Shown here: positions 1-9,989 of the stretch, one piece after another | Numbering within the stretch: position 1 is the first letter of the stretch | Layout: the number at the start of each line of letters is the position of its first letter | Origin: Roseovarius halotolerans | Lineage (GTDB): Bacteria > Pseudomonadota > Alphaproteobacteria > Rhodobacterales > Rhodobacteraceae | Length of the DNA: 64,000 nt | Direction: 5' to 3' | Assembly: GCF_900172255.1 (NCBI RefSeq) | Contig: NZ_FWFU01000002.1 | Location: 310,001-374,000, forward strand | The notes under the pieces: model-generated | What the model saw: only the letters and a program-made list of their open reading frames with translations | Database searches by the model: none | Told to the model about the DNA's origin: nothing | Program-made: the position numbers and the translations under genes

Positions 1-74
1 GAGCCGAATATGTCTCCATGCGCGCATTTAAGTCCCCGCCCGAGGGAATGTCGAGCAGGTTTCAAAAATGCGTT

Positions 75-1436
75 TCAGCGTTTGCGCAAATGCGCCAGCA
101 GGGTCTGTGACGGGAAGCCGTCGGGCGTCACCCCGATGGCATTCTGAAACCCCCTGATCGCGTCGATCGTGTTCGGCCCGATGATCCCGTCGATCTTCTC
201 GAGCGGGAAACCGGCCCGGACCAGATGCCGCTGCATCTCCTGTTTTTCCTTGAAGGACAGGGGCTTGTAACCGCGTGGCCAGCTGGCCTGAATCTCGGGA
301 CCACCCCTGAGCCGATCCGAAAGATGCCCGACGCCGATCACATAGGCATCGGCCTGATTATACCGTTCGATCACCGCGAAATTGTCGAAGATCATGAAGG
401 CAGCGCCCTCGGCTCCCGCCGGCAGCAGGATCGAGGCGCGACCGTAATCGGGCACCGGCTTGCCATTCATGTCGCGCACGCCCTCCGCCGCCCATTGCGA
501 CGGCATCTTGCGGTTGTCGCGCCGCGCCACAGCATGGGGAAACCCGCGCGGCAGGCGCACTTCGACGCCCCAGGGCTGCCCCTTGGTCCAGCCGAACCGC
601 TTGAGATAGGCCGCCGTCGAGGCCAGCGCGTCGGTCGGGTCCTCCGACCAGATGTCGCGCTTGCCGTCGCCGGTGAAATCCACCGCATACGCCAGGTAGG
701 ACGTGGGAATGAACTGGGTGTGCCCCATCGCCCCGGCCCAGGACCCCTTCATGTCGCGCGGGGTGACATCGCCCGACTGGATGATCTTGAGCGCCGCGAT
801 CAACTGCTTTTCAAAGAACGCGCCGCGCCGCCCGTCGAATGACAGCGTCGCCAGCGCCTCGATCAGCGGAATGTCCCCGCGCCGCTCGCCATAGGCGCTT
901 TCCAGCCCCCAGATCGCCGCAACGACCTCCTTTTCGACACCGTAATGACGCTCGATCCGCTCCAGCGTCCGCCCGTGACGGCGCAACGCCGCCTGTCCGT
1001 TGCTCACCCGCACCGGGCTCGCCGCGCTGTCGAGGTAATCCCAGATCTGGCGCGTGAATTCCGACTGGTTGCGATCCTTCTCGATCACACCGCTATTGTA
1101 GCGCGCGCCCTGAAAGGCGGCGTCGAACACCCGCGGGCTGATCCCCTGCGCCAGCGCCCTGCCGCGAAAGCCCTGGATCCAGCGGTCAAACCCGCTGTTG
1201 GAGGCAGCCACACGCACCGCCTCGCCCCCCGATGACAGATCGTCGGGCCGCAGCACTGGCCGCAGGCTGCGCGCCAGCCCGTCACGCGCAATCGCGGCGG
1301 TGGCCGCCACCGAAACAAGCTCTGCCTGCCCCCCCGGTCGCGGTTGCGGTCTGAGTGAGGTTTCAAGCGGCGATGCGCCTGCAGGCAGGCCGATCACGGC
1401 ACCTGCCAGGGCAGCCACTAGGACATGGATACGCAT
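75..1436 (-). CDS. MltB-family lytic murein transglycosylase
   Basis: Predicted periplasmic enzyme that cleaves peptidoglycan glycan strands with formation of 1,6-anhydro ends. A signal peptide (about residues 1-22) is followed by an SLT_2/MltB catalytic domain from about residue 80 to 375. It contains GLESAYGE, where Glu179 is the likely catalytic acid, and AMGHTQFIPTSY. A C-terminal peptidoglycan-binding domain ends in GPNTIDAIRGFQ. I chose the ATG at 1436 over an upstream in-frame ATG because the hydrophobic signal begins there. At 453 residues it fits MltB homologues with a C-terminal binding domain. The family call is firm; the exact paralogue is not resolved. Confidence 0.9.
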   Translation of the reverse strand: MRIHVLVAALAGAVIGLPAGASPLETSLRPQPRPGGQAELVSVAATAAIARDGLARSLRPVLRPDDLSSGGEAVRVAASNSGFDRWIQGFRGRALAQGISPRVFDAAFQGARYNSGVIEKDRNQSEFTRQIWDYLDSAASPVRVSNGQAALRRHGRTLERIERHYGVEKEVVAAIWGLESAYGERRGDIPLIEALATLSFDGRRGAFFEKQLIAALKIIQSGDVTPRDMKGSWAGAMGHTQFIPTSYLAYAVDFTGDGKRDIWSEDPTDALASTAAYLKRFGWTKGQPWGVEVRLPRGFPHAVARRDNRKMPSQWAAEGVRDMNGKPVPDYGRASILLPAGAEGAAFMIFDNFAVIERYNQADAYVIGVGHLSDRLRGGPEIQASWPRGYKPLSFKEKQEMQRHLVRAGFPLEKIDGIIGPNTIDAIRGFQNAIGVTPDGFPSQTLLAHLRKR

Positions 1437-1566
1437 TGCTCGACCCCGTGTTTGTTGTCCGGTCATTATTTTCCGTAATGATAGCGCGATTGCGGCTGAA
1501 TCGAAAGAAACTTGCATGCCCGCCGCAAGGATTCGCCGATGTCCCGCCGCAGCCGCCGGTTGCGGT

Positions 1567-3828
1567 TCAGCTCCGGCTGCGCTTCACCTTGCGCTTGATC
1601 TTGTCGGCCTTGCGCTTGGCCTTGACCTGCTTGCGCCTTGGCGGCTGGCCGCGCCCGCGCCCGCGTGACGGACCGCGCGGCAGGCTCTCGCCCTCGATGC
1701 TGACCAGTTCCAGCGCGATCCCGCCACTGACCGGCACCACCTCGGAAATCTTCACCGTGACCTGCTGGCCCAGCGCGATGGTCAGCCCCGTGTCCGAGCC
1801 CATCAAAGTGCCCGCGTCGCGGTCGAAATGGAAAAACTCGCGCCCCAGGCTGCGCACCGGGATCAACCCGTCCGCCCCGGTCTCGTCCAGCCGCACGAAA
1901 GCGCCGAACTTCGCGACACCGCTGATGCGACCGGTGAATTCCTCGCCCACGCGCTCCGACAGGAACGCGGCAAGATAGCGGTCATTCGTGTCGCGCTCGG
2001 CGGTCATCGAACGCCGCTCGGTCTCCGAGATATGCTGCGCCGTGCCCTCCAGCCGCTCGATCTCGGCCGGCTTCAGCCCGTCATCGCCCCAGCCATGCGC
2101 CGAGATCAGCGCGCGATGCACCACCAGGTCCGCATAGCGCCGGATCGGCGAGGTGAAATGCGCATAAGCCTGAAGCGCCAGCCCGAAATGCCCGAAATTG
2201 CTGGGCGCATAATAGGCCTGCGTCATGGCCCGCAGGGTCGACATGTTGATGACTTCGGAATGATCCGTATCCTGCGCCGCATTGAGCAGCGCATTGAGAT
2301 GCGCCGTCTTCAGGACCTGCCCCTTGGCCAGCTTCAGCCCGGCGGTTTCCGCCACGTCGCGCAGCGTTTCCAGCTTCTCGGGCGACGGCTCCTCATGGAC
2401 GCGGAAAAGCAGCGGCGATTTCTTGGCGATCAGGGTCTCGGCGGCGGCCACATTGGCCAGCACCATGAATTCCTCGATCAGCTTGTGGGCATCCAGACGC
2501 TCGGTGAAATTGACCGACAGGACCTTGCCCTCGTCGCTCAGCACCACCTTGCGCTCGGGCAGGTCCAGGTTCAGCGGCTGGCGCCGCTTGCGCGCCGCCT
2601 CAAGCGCCGCGTAGGCGGCGTAAAGCGGGCGGATCACCTCGTCCATCAGCGGGCCGCAGGCGTCGTCGGGCGCGCCGTCCATCGCCGCCTGCACCTGCTG
2701 GTAATTCAGCGATGCCGCCGACCGCATCAGCCCGCGCACGAAACGATGGGCGATCTTCTCGCCATGCGCGTCGATCTGCATACGCACGGCGATACAGGCG
2801 CGCGGAACACCCTCATGCAGGCTGCACAGGTCGCCCGACAGCCGGTCGGGCAGCATCGGCACGACCCGGTCGGGGAAATAGCTGGAATTGCCGCGCTTGC
2901 GCGCCTCGCCGTCCAGCGCGCTGCCGGGCGTGACGTAATGGGCGACATCGGCAATCGCCACCCAGATCACGTGCCCGCCCTCGTTGCGCGGATCGTCATC
3001 CTCATGCGCCCAGACCGCATCGTCATGGTCGCGCGCATCAGAGGGATCGATGGTGACCAGCGGCAGCTCGCGCATGTCCTCGCGCCCCTTCAGGCCCGCG
3101 GGCTTCATGCTGTCGGCCTCGGCGATCACCGGATCGGGGAAATCGTCCGGAATGCCATGCTGGTGAATCGCGATCAGCGACACCGCCTTGGGCGCCGAAG
3201 GGTCGCCCAGCCGGTCCAGGATACGGGCGCGCGGCAGGCCCATGCGGCCCTTGGGGCCGGATTGCTCGGCCTCGACCAGCTCGCCATCCCTGGCACCGCC
3301 CGTGGCGTCGGGTGGCACATGCCATTCCTTGCCGTCGCCCTTGTCGATCGGCACGATCCGTCCGCCCTCCTCGCGCTTGCGGAAGATCCCCAGCACCTTG
3401 CGGGGATTGGCGCCGATCCGCCGGATCAGCCGCGCCTCGTAGTGATGCGCCTCGCCCTTCACTTCCTGAAGACGCGCCAGGATGCGATCGCCCTCGCCCA
3501 GCGCCGGATCGCTGGCGCGCGGCAAGAGCAGAACCACCGGCTCCACGCCCTCGCCCTGCCATTCCAGCGGCCGCGCCAGCAATTCGCCATCCGAGGTCTG
3601 CCCTGACACCTGCAACACGCTTACGGGCGGCAGCTTTTCGGGATCGCGATAGGTCTTCTTGCGCTTCTCCAGATGCCCCTCTTCCTCAAGCTCCTTCAGG
3701 ATCCGCTTGAGATCGATTCGCGCTGCCCCCTTGATCCCGAAAGCCTTGGCGATATCGCGCTTCGAGGTCAGGGTGGGGTTGTCGGAAATCCACTGAAGGA
3801 TCTCATCTTTGCTGGGCATCTGGCTCAT
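1567..3828 (-). CDS. rnr: Ribonuclease R
   Basis: Processive 3'-5' exoribonuclease that degrades structured RNA. The 753 residues show an N-terminal winged-helix region, cold-shock-like OB segments, a central RNB catalytic domain (TIDPSDARDHDDAVW with its metal-binding aspartates, later FTSPIRRYADL), an S1 domain at about 640-720 (GEEFTGRISGVAKFGAFV), and a very basic tail rich in Lys and Arg. Length and tail separate it from RNase II. It is transcribed away from the dapE-elaA-DUF2064 group, and a GC-rich palindromic element lies between them. Confidence 0.95.
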   Translation of the reverse strand: MSQMPSKDEILQWISDNPTLTSKRDIAKAFGIKGAARIDLKRILKELEEEGHLEKRKKTYRDPEKLPPVSVLQVSGQTSDGELLARPLEWQGEGVEPVVLLLPRASDPALGEGDRILARLQEVKGEAHHYEARLIRRIGANPRKVLGIFRKREEGGRIVPIDKGDGKEWHVPPDATGGARDGELVEAEQSGPKGRMGLPRARILDRLGDPSAPKAVSLIAIHQHGIPDDFPDPVIAEADSMKPAGLKGREDMRELPLVTIDPSDARDHDDAVWAHEDDDPRNEGGHVIWVAIADVAHYVTPGSALDGEARKRGNSSYFPDRVVPMLPDRLSGDLCSLHEGVPRACIAVRMQIDAHGEKIAHRFVRGLMRSAASLNYQQVQAAMDGAPDDACGPLMDEVIRPLYAAYAALEAARKRRQPLNLDLPERKVVLSDEGKVLSVNFTERLDAHKLIEEFMVLANVAAAETLIAKKSPLLFRVHEEPSPEKLETLRDVAETAGLKLAKGQVLKTAHLNALLNAAQDTDHSEVINMSTLRAMTQAYYAPSNFGHFGLALQAYAHFTSPIRRYADLVVHRALISAHGWGDDGLKPAEIERLEGTAQHISETERRSMTAERDTNDRYLAAFLSERVGEEFTGRISGVAKFGAFVRLDETGADGLIPVRSLGREFFHFDRDAGTLMGSDTGLTIALGQQVTVKISEVVPVSGGIALELVSIEGESLPRGPSRGRGRGQPPRRKQVKAKRKADKIKRKVKRSRS

Positions 3829-3909
3829 GATCTCCGCCTAGCACGAATGCCGGCGGCTTGCCACGCAGGAATAGGCCCGCCCGCCCCCTGCTGGCGGCTT
3901 TCCCCACAG

Positions 3910-3971
3910 CTTCATCTGGCCGGAAATACCTCGGGGGAGTCGCCGCCTGCGGCGACGGGGGCAGCGCCCCC
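3910..3971. repeat. Interspersed GC-rich palindromic repeat, copy 1
   Basis: A roughly 62-base element carries two stem-loops: GTCGCCG-CCTG-CGGCGAC and GGGGGC-AGC-GCCCCC, next to a GGAAATACC box. An almost identical copy lies in reverse orientation at 55412-55473. It starts 1 base from the stop codon of the DUF2064 gene, so it may also act as a terminator. Similar GC-rich elements recur between genes in Rhodobacterales, which is general knowledge and was not searched here. Confidence 0.8.
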
Positions 3972-3972
3972 A

Positions 3973-4551
3973 TCACCTGAGGTCCGCGGCGCGATCCACA
4001 TCGGCCAAGGCATCGCACATCGCCACCCGCGCCCGCCCGCCAAGGCTTGCAATACTGTCGCTCAGCGCATGTTCGCCTGACCAGCGCACCCCCTCGAACA
4101 GACCCGGCGGCGGCGGTGCGACGCGCTTCATCCCCACCAGCCAGAATCCTCCGTCGGGCGCCGGACCAAAGACCGCGTCATGCGCGCCAAGACAACCAAA
4201 GGCGCGCGCCACATGCGCCCGCCGGATGCCGGGAATATCCGCGCCGACGATACAGACCGGGCCGGGCGGCAGTTGGCGCAGGATGCGCCCCATCCGGTCG
4301 CCAAGGTTGCCGCCGCCCTGCGCCACGCGCGCCAGATGCGCGGGCCAGACCCGGCTTTGCAGCCCGGCACGGTCGGGCGACACGGCCAGCACCACCTGCC
4401 AGCGCGGATCCTCGACGCGGCGCAGAAGGGCGGCGACCTGGTGGCGAAACCACCAGGCGGCAGGCACCATCCCGATCTCGCGCCCCAGCCGCGTCTTGAC
4501 CCGCCCCGGTCGCGGCTCCTTGAGCATGACGACCAGCCGGCGGCGGATCAC
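3973..4551 (-). CDS. TIGR04282/DUF2064 family glycosyltransferase-like protein
   Basis: A 192-residue protein of the nucleotide-diphosphosugar transferase-like fold. It starts with LVVMLKEPRPGRVKTRLGREIG, whose Lys and Arg match the family's N-terminal nucleotide-binding loop. It also has GADIPGI and GPAPDGGFWLVG, the latter characteristic of DUF2064. Members are annotated as arsenosugar-biosynthesis or rSAM/selenodomain-associated transferases, but no rSAM or arsenic gene is nearby, so the substrate is unknown. It overlaps the upstream elaA-like gene by 4 bases, which suggests translational coupling. Confidence 0.8.
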   Translation of the reverse strand: MIRRRLVVMLKEPRPGRVKTRLGREIGMVPAAWWFRHQVAALLRRVEDPRWQVVLAVSPDRAGLQSRVWPAHLARVAQGGGNLGDRMGRILRQLPPGPVCIVGADIPGIRRAHVARAFGCLGAHDAVFGPAPDGGFWLVGMKRVAPPPPGLFEGVRWSGEHALSDSIASLGGRARVAMCDALADVDRAADLR

Positions 4552-5000
4552 AGATGCCGCTCCATGTCACGATGGGGGATGCCCGCATCCATATAGGGTT
4601 CCCCGAAGGCGACAAAGCCCAGGCGCTCGTAAAAGCCCAGCGCATGGGTCTGCGCGCCCAGCACCGCGCGCGTCACCCCCGCCTGACCCCGCAGGTGATC
4701 GAGGCAGGCGCCGATCAGCGCCGCGCCAAGCCCCGCGCCGCGCGCGCCCGGCAGCACGCAGACCCGGCCGATCTTGGCGCTCTCGCCCCTGAGCAGGATG
4801 CGCGCGCAGCCCACCGGGCGGCCATCCAGCCTTGCCAGAAGATGCTGCGCCGCGCCGTCGCGCCCGTCCTGCTCGTCGGCCTCGCTGACGCCCTGCTCCT
4901 CGATAAAGACGCGGCGGCGCAGCGCAAGGCAGGTCTCCAGATCGCCGGTCGGGCCGATCTCGAGCCTTCCGCCGCCCTGCGCCGCCGCCCCGTCCGTCAC
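4548..5000 (-). CDS. ElaA-like GNAT N-acetyltransferase
   Basis: A 150-residue acyl-CoA-dependent acetyltransferase. The CoA-binding loop is seen as [17 protein letters not shown], followed by [10 protein letters not shown]. The C-terminal DAGIPHRDM motif is typical of the ElaA subfamily. It overlaps dapE by 4 bases and the DUF2064 gene by 4, giving a tight dapE-elaA-DUF2064 transcription unit. The substrate is unknown. Confidence 0.85.
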   Translation of the reverse strand: MTDGAAAQGGGRLEIGPTGDLETCLALRRRVFIEEQGVSEADEQDGRDGAAQHLLARLDGRPVGCARILLRGESAKIGRVCVLPGARGAGLGAALIGACLDHLRGQAGVTRAVLGAQTHALGFYERLGFVAFGEPYMDAGIPHRDMERHL

Positions 5001-6151
5001 GCGAAATAATCTCTCAGGATGCGGCCATAGATATCGCGCAGGCGCGGGATCAGCGCCAGTTCGACATGCTCGTCGACCTGGTGCATGGTCTTGCCCACCA
5101 GCCCGAATTCCACCACCGGGCAGTGATCCTTGACGAAGCGCGCATCCGAGGTGCCGCCCGTGGTCGACAGCACCGGCATCACGCCGGTCTCGGCCTCGAC
5201 CGCGCTGGCGACCAGCTCCGAAAGCGGCCCCGGCGGCGTCAGGAAACTCTCGCCCGAAACCTTGACCTTCATGTCGCCGCTGATGCCGAACTCCCCGGCG
5301 ACCCGGTCCAGCTCTTCCTGCATCCAGCGGATCAGGCTGTCGCTGTCATGGGCGTCGTTGAAGCGGATATTCACCGCCGCGCGGGTCTGCGCGGGAATGA
5401 CGTTGCTCGCCGCGTTGCCGGTGTCGATGGTCACCACGGCCAGCGTCGAAGGGTCGAAATGCTCGGTGCCCTCGTCCAGCTGGCGGCTCGACAGGCGGTC
5501 CATCAGCCGTGCCATCGCGGGCATCGGGTTGCAGGCGCGATGCGGATAGGCGGAATGGCCCTGCTTGCCGGTGATGGTGAACCACGCCGTCATCGACCCG
5601 CGCCGCCCGATCTTGATCATGTCGCCCAGGGTCTCGGGGCAGGTCGGCTCGCCGACCACGCAGACATCCATGCGCTCGCCTTCTTCGGCCATCCAGTCGA
5701 GGATCGCGCTGGTGCCGTCCTCGGCATCGCCCTCCTCGTCGCCGGTGATGGTCACGATCACCGCGCCGTCCTCGGGCGGCGTATGGGTCACATGATCGAT
5801 CGCCGCCGCGACGAAGGCCGCGACCCCCGACTTCATGTCGGTCGCGCCGCGCCCCCAGAGCTTGCCATCCTTCTCTTCGGCGCCGAAGGGCGGCAGGCTC
5901 CAGGCCGCCTCGTCACCGACCGGCACCACATCGGTATGGCCGTTGAAGCCAAAGCTCCGGGCGGCGCCCTTGTTGCCCCAGCGCGCGAACAGGTTGGAGA
6001 CCCCGCCCCTCTCGATGCGGGTGCAGGCGAAGCCCGCGTCGCTCAGCAGCGTTTCGAGAAGCGTGATCGCGCCGCCCTCGCGCGGCGTGACCGAAGGGCA
6101 GCGCACCAGGTCGGCGGTCAGCTGGACGGGATCGACAATCGGCTTTTTCAT
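4997..6151 (-). CDS. dapE: Succinyl-diaminopimelate desuccinylase
   Basis: Cytosolic M20-family zinc enzyme that hydrolyses N-succinyl-LL-diaminopimelate in lysine and peptidoglycan precursor synthesis. The 384 residues include [12 protein letters not shown] and [14 protein letters not shown] (metal ligands), [12 protein letters not shown] with the catalytic Glu, and a C-terminal [10 protein letters not shown] loop. The length is typical. Its pathway partner dapD is also in the window at 32056, so the succinylase branch is supported. It is the first gene of the dapE-elaA-DUF2064 unit. Confidence 0.97.
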   Translation of the reverse strand: MKKPIVDPVQLTADLVRCPSVTPREGGAITLLETLLSDAGFACTRIERGGVSNLFARWGNKGAARSFGFNGHTDVVPVGDEAAWSLPPFGAEEKDGKLWGRGATDMKSGVAAFVAAAIDHVTHTPPEDGAVIVTITGDEEGDAEDGTSAILDWMAEEGERMDVCVVGEPTCPETLGDMIKIGRRGSMTAWFTITGKQGHSAYPHRACNPMPAMARLMDRLSSRQLDEGTEHFDPSTLAVVTIDTGNAASNVIPAQTRAAVNIRFNDAHDSDSLIRWMQEELDRVAGEFGISGDMKVKVSGESFLTPPGPLSELVASAVEAETGVMPVLSTTGGTSDARFVKDHCPVVEFGLVGKTMHQVDEHVELALIPRLRDIYGRILRDYFA

Positions 6152-6430
6152 GGCGTCTCACAAAGTCCTGTTCGGGGGTTTTCCATCGCCTAGCGCGCTT
6201 CGCGTCAAAGCGCAAATGTCGCACGCGCAGGTATTGGTCCGAATTTGGTTAACAAGACGTAAGCGATCTGCTAGAAAGAAAACAATAATAACGACCCGAG
6301 GCAGGGTAAAATTCAGCAGGGCCGCAATAGGCCCGCGATCGAGCGGACAGAATTCAAGTCCGAACCATAGTGGCGGGATCAACCCGCCCGGCTGTATTTT
6401 GCGCTGTCCCGGACGATTGGGGCAAGACAT

Positions 6431-8032
6431 ATGGTTGCGGCAAGCAAACTTCCGATCAACACATCGGCGTCGGCGCTGGATATGGCGCAATTGATATTCG
6501 GCGACGGTGTTTCGATCCAAAGCGCGTCTTACTCAGGCGCCGCCAGTTCGTCGGGCATCTACAGCAACGCCGACACGATCTCTCCCGGCGTCGCGCCCGC
6601 CGATACCGGCGTGATCTTCTCGACCGGTCGCGCCAGCGACTTCACCAATTCGGGCGCGCCCAGCTGGCAATGGTGGAACAATCCCCAGGCGAACCAGAAC
6701 ACCAACACCTCGACCGACACGAGCGGCATCGACAACGACGCGATGTTCAACGCGGCGGCGGGGACCAACACCTACGATGCTTCGTTCCTCGATGTGGATT
6801 TCACGCCCGACGGCGATACGCTGACGATGAAATTCGTCTTCGCCTCCGAGGAATTCCCCGAATACGAGACCGGCATCTACCAGGATTTCGTCGGCGTCTG
6901 GGTCAACGGTCAGCAGATTCCGCTTTCAGTGGGCGATGGCGATACCGACCCCAACAACCTCAACGCCACCAACAACGCCAACCTCTACAACGACAACAGC
7001 TCAAGCCAGTTCAACACCGAGATGGACGGCTTCACCGTCACCATGACGCTGACGATCCCGGTCAATTCCGGCGAGCTGAACTCGATCCGGATCGGCATCG
7101 CCGACGTGGTCGACAGTTCCTATGATTCCAGCCTCCTGATCGCCGCCGACAGTGTCCAGACGACGCTGGTGGCGATGGACGACAACGTCACGCTCTACCC
7201 GGACGGCTCCAAGACGCTGGACCTGCTGGGCAATGACGAGAACAATACCGGCGGCACGCTCTCGATCACCCATATCAACGGGCAGGCGGTCAGCGCGGGC
7301 GATACCGTCACCCTGGCCACCGGCCAGCAGGTGCAGGTCAATGCCAATGGCACGGTCACGCTGGTGGGCGATGGTGATATCGAAACCATGTCATTCACCT
7401 ACGAGGTCGCCAGTTCCACGGGTCAGACCGATACCGGCTTCGTCAATGTCGATTCCGTGCCCTGCTTCACTGCGGGCACCCTCTTGTCCACCCCACGGGG
7501 CGAAGTGCCGGTCGAATGCCTGACGCCCGGCGACATGGTCCTGACCAAGGATGACGGCCCGCAGCCATTGCGCTGGATCGGACGGCGCGAAGTCGCCGCG
7601 ACGGGCGATTTCGCCCCCATCCATATCCGCGCCAACACATTGGGCGCGCATCGCGACCTTCTGGTGTCGCCGCTGCACCGGGTGTTGATCCGCGACAGCC
7701 TCGCCGAGATCCTGTTCGGCGAACCCGAGGTGCTGGTCGCCGCGCGCGACCTCGTCAACGATCACAGCATCCTGCGCGTCGAAGGCGGCATGGTCGAATA
7801 TTTCCACCTCATGTTCGACCGTCATCAGGTGGTCTATTCGCAGGGGCTGGAAACCGAAAGCTTCCTGCCCGGCCCGCAGATCGAACATTGCTTCGAGGCC
7901 GAGATCATCGCCGAGATCATGGCCATCTTCCCCGAGATCGACCCCGCCAGCGGCACCGGCTACAGCCCCGCGGCGCGGCGTATCCTGCGCCGTTACGAGG
8001 CGCAGCTGTTGTTCAACCAGAGGGCGGCCTGA
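6431..8032 (+). CDS. Choice-of-anchor L / Hint domain protein (catalytic residues kept)
   Basis: A 533-residue protein with no classical signal peptide, so secretion by a type I system is plausible. Residues about 15-200 resemble a choice-of-anchor L domain (FVFASEEFPEY, FVGVWVNGQQIPL), and 240-340 form a beta-rich segment rich in Asp and Asn. A Hint_2 (Hedgehog/intein) domain begins at PCFTAGTLLSTPRGEVP. Cys345 is the expected nucleophile, and SPLHRV around His416 matches the conserved histidine block. Hint domains carry out self-cleavage or splicing in known relatives; the role here is inferred. A second Hint gene follows 5 bases downstream. Confidence 0.85.
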   Translation: MVAASKLPINTSASALDMAQLIFGDGVSIQSASYSGAASSSGIYSNADTISPGVAPADTGVIFSTGRASDFTNSGAPSWQWWNNPQANQNTNTSTDTSGIDNDAMFNAAAGTNTYDASFLDVDFTPDGDTLTMKFVFASEEFPEYETGIYQDFVGVWVNGQQIPLSVGDGDTDPNNLNATNNANLYNDNSSSQFNTEMDGFTVTMTLTIPVNSGELNSIRIGIADVVDSSYDSSLLIAADSVQTTLVAMDDNVTLYPDGSKTLDLLGNDENNTGGTLSITHINGQAVSAGDTVTLATGQQVQVNANGTVTLVGDGDIETMSFTYEVASSTGQTDTGFVNVDSVPCFTAGTLLSTPRGEVPVECLTPGDMVLTKDDGPQPLRWIGRREVAATGDFAPIHIRANTLGAHRDLLVSPLHRVLIRDSLAEILFGEPEVLVAARDLVNDHSILRVEGGMVEYFHLMFDRHQVVYSQGLETESFLPGPQIEHCFEAEIIAEIMAIFPEIDPASGTGYSPAARRILRRYEAQLLFNQRAA

Positions 8033-8037
8033 CGCTG

Positions 8038-9135
8038 ATGAGCTGGATCGCGATCTCCGATCAACATGGCGGGCGCTTCTGCCCGCAAGGCCTTGGAAAT
8101 CCCGACAGTCAAGATGCCGGTCCGCCGCACGGCGGCGCCGATCAGATCCTGCCGCGCGGCACGCTGCTTCTGGAAACGCGGCTTTCGCCCGATGGGCGGC
8201 CGCAAACGCTTCTGGCCTTTCACCGCGACCATCCCTGGCCCGCCAGCCTGACGTTGCGGGCATTGCCGGGCGGCGGCATCATCCTGGTCGAAACCCAGGG
8301 CGACGACATCCGTCACGCCACCCTGCCCCACGACCCGGACGGACGCACCGATATCGTGCGCCTGACCTACAGCTGGGATGCGCCCGCCCGCTGGGGCCGC
8401 CTGACGCTGGAGCGCCCCGAAAGCGACATCATCCATTCCGTCGCCATCGCACCGCCGCATCCCCTGCTGCTGTCGGATGCCCAGTCGCTCGCCACCCGGC
8501 CCGACCTGCGCCGGATCGGGCATGACGTGGACTTCCTCGCCATCTCGACCCGGATCGAGCCCGTCGGCCCGATGCCCGCACTGACCAGCCGCGTGCCCCT
8601 CGCCACGCCTAACGGACAGGTCGAGACCGCCCGCCTGCACCGCGGCGACCTGGTGATGACCGATACCGGCGATTGCGTGCCCATCCTGCGCAAGGTGTCG
8701 CGCACCGTGCCCGCGCGCGGCTCGTTCCGCCCGGTGCGCCTGCGGGCGCCCTATTTCGGGCTGCAACGCGATATCGTGGTGGCCCCCCAGCAGCGCCTGG
8801 TGATCGGCGGCAGCCAGGTGGAATACATGTTCGGGCGCGAAGCGGTGCTGGTGCCCGCGCGCCACCTCGTCAACGGGGTCTCGGCGCTCTATGCGTCGGG
8901 GCCGGAGCTTGTGACCTATCACCACCTGCTATTGCCGGGGCACGAGGCGATCCTCGCCGCCGGATGCGCCATCGAAAGCCTTTATATCGGGCGGCTGCGG
9001 CGCAAATCCGAACATCTGGTGCAATCGGTGCTGGCGGGGGCCGACCGGTCCCGCCTGCCCGAACATCCCAGACCCGTCTGGCCGGTGCTCAAACCCTTCG
9101 AGGCAATCACCCTCGCGATGGAACGCGCCGCCTAG
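8038..9135 (+). CDS. Hint-like protein with lost catalytic residues
   Basis: A 365-residue protein. About 165 N-terminal residues of unknown fold (LLETRLSPDGRPQTLL, GGIILVETQGDDIRHATLP) precede a Hint_2-like module: TSRVPLATPNGQVET, RGDLVMTDTGDCVPILR, APQQRLVIGGSQVEYMFG. The position of the nucleophilic Cys (CFTAGT in the upstream protein) is SRV here, and the conserved SPLHR is APQQR. The module therefore looks unable to self-process. It starts 5 bases after the upstream Hint gene and was probably made by duplication. Its stop codon overlaps that of the convergent gene at 9132. Confidence 0.8.
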   Translation: MSWIAISDQHGGRFCPQGLGNPDSQDAGPPHGGADQILPRGTLLLETRLSPDGRPQTLLAFHRDHPWPASLTLRALPGGGIILVETQGDDIRHATLPHDPDGRTDIVRLTYSWDAPARWGRLTLERPESDIIHSVAIAPPHPLLLSDAQSLATRPDLRRIGHDVDFLAISTRIEPVGPMPALTSRVPLATPNGQVETARLHRGDLVMTDTGDCVPILRKVSRTVPARGSFRPVRLRAPYFGLQRDIVVAPQQRLVIGGSQVEYMFGREAVLVPARHLVNGVSALYASGPELVTYHHLLLPGHEAILAAGCAIESLYIGRLRRKSEHLVQSVLAGADRSRLPEHPRPVWPVLKPFEAITLAMERAA

Positions 9136-9467
9136 TCGTAGAACGGCGTGACCTGCGCAACGATCACCGCGTTCTCGTCCAGCGCGCGCTGCATCAACGC
9201 GCGCTCCTCGTCGCTGATATCATGCCCCTCGGCCTCGCGCTCTTCCAGGGTGCCATAGCCCGACACGTCAAGCGGCGCGGTATCGGCCTGCTTCAGCACC
9301 GCAACCGTCTCGCGCACCGCCTCTTCCTCGGACACGCCCGAGGCATAGACCATCAGCGCCGCGCCGGTCGCCTTGGCGGGCAGCCCGTCGCCCTCCTTGC
9401 GGCCGATCTCGACCAGCAGCGTATAGACCTGTTGGCGGCTGCGGGGTTTCATGGGCTTGTCGTTCAT
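9132..9467 (-). CDS. Conserved hypothetical acidic protein
   Basis: A 111-residue acidic protein with no signal peptide or membrane segment. It has an N-terminal basic helix (KPMKPRSRQQVYTLLVEIGR) followed by helical stretches rich in Glu and Asp (GVSEEEAVRETVAVL, HDISDEERALMQRAL). I chose the ATG at 9467 because AAGGACC sits just upstream. It is convergent with the second Hint gene, sharing 4 bases, and is divergent from the rhodanese gene. I do not recognise the family. Confidence 0.7.
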   Translation of the reverse strand: MNDKPMKPRSRQQVYTLLVEIGRKEGDGLPAKATGAALMVYASGVSEEEAVRETVAVLKQADTAPLDVSGYGTLEEREAEGHDISDEERALMQRALDENAVIVAQVTPFYD

Positions 9468-9593
9468 TTCCAGGGTCCTTTTCCTTGCCTTTGCCCTGCG
9501 CCAGCGCTTGCGCGAAGTCAAGCATCCGGCCCACCTTTTCATGCGCCCCGCAAAGTTCTAGGGTCCGCCCAGCGAACAGGAGGACCAGGACCC

Positions 9594-9989
9594 ATGAAGA
9601 AAGCCAGCGACATGGTGGCAGAAGCCAATGCCGTGATCGACCACGCCCCCGCCAGCGAGATGCTCGCCCTGCACGGACAGGAGGGCGTGACCTTCGTCGA
9701 TCTGCGCGACCCGCGCGAACTCGAACGCGAAGGCATGATCCCCGGCGCCTTCCATTGCCCGCGCGGCATGCTGGAATTCTGGATCGACCCCGAAAGCCCC
9801 TATGCCAAGCCGCAGTTTCAAAGCGGCGACCGCTTCGTCTTTTACTGTGCCTCTGGCTGGCGCTCGGCCCTCTCGGCGCGCACCGCTCATGAGATGGGCC
9901 TCGCCAATGTCTCGCATGTCTCGGACGGTTTCAGCGGCTGGAAACAGGCCGGCGGCCCGATCGGCGAAAAGCCCGTCAAACCGCGCTGA
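9594..9989 (+). CDS. Rhodanese-like sulfurtransferase
   Basis: A single rhodanese domain of 131 residues, cytosolic. It shows FVDLRDPRELEREGMIPGA and the active-site loop FYCASGWRSAL, with the persulfide-forming Cys followed by ASGWRS. An AGGAGG ribosome binding site lies 9 bases before the ATG at 9594. It sits 87 bases upstream of ectD, with no evident functional link. Confidence 0.9.
   Translation: MKKASDMVAEANAVIDHAPASEMLALHGQEGVTFVDLRDPRELEREGMIPGAFHCPRGMLEFWIDPESPYAKPQFQSGDRFVFYCASGWRSALSARTAHEMGLANVSHVSDGFSGWKQAGGPIGEKPVKPR

Noticed and set aside
1828..3606. Long plus-strand open frame opposite rnr
   Set aside because: It is antisense to a well-supported RNase R gene; long antisense frames are expected in GC-rich coding DNA. 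Its residues are Arg/Ala/His/Gln-heavy with no motif.
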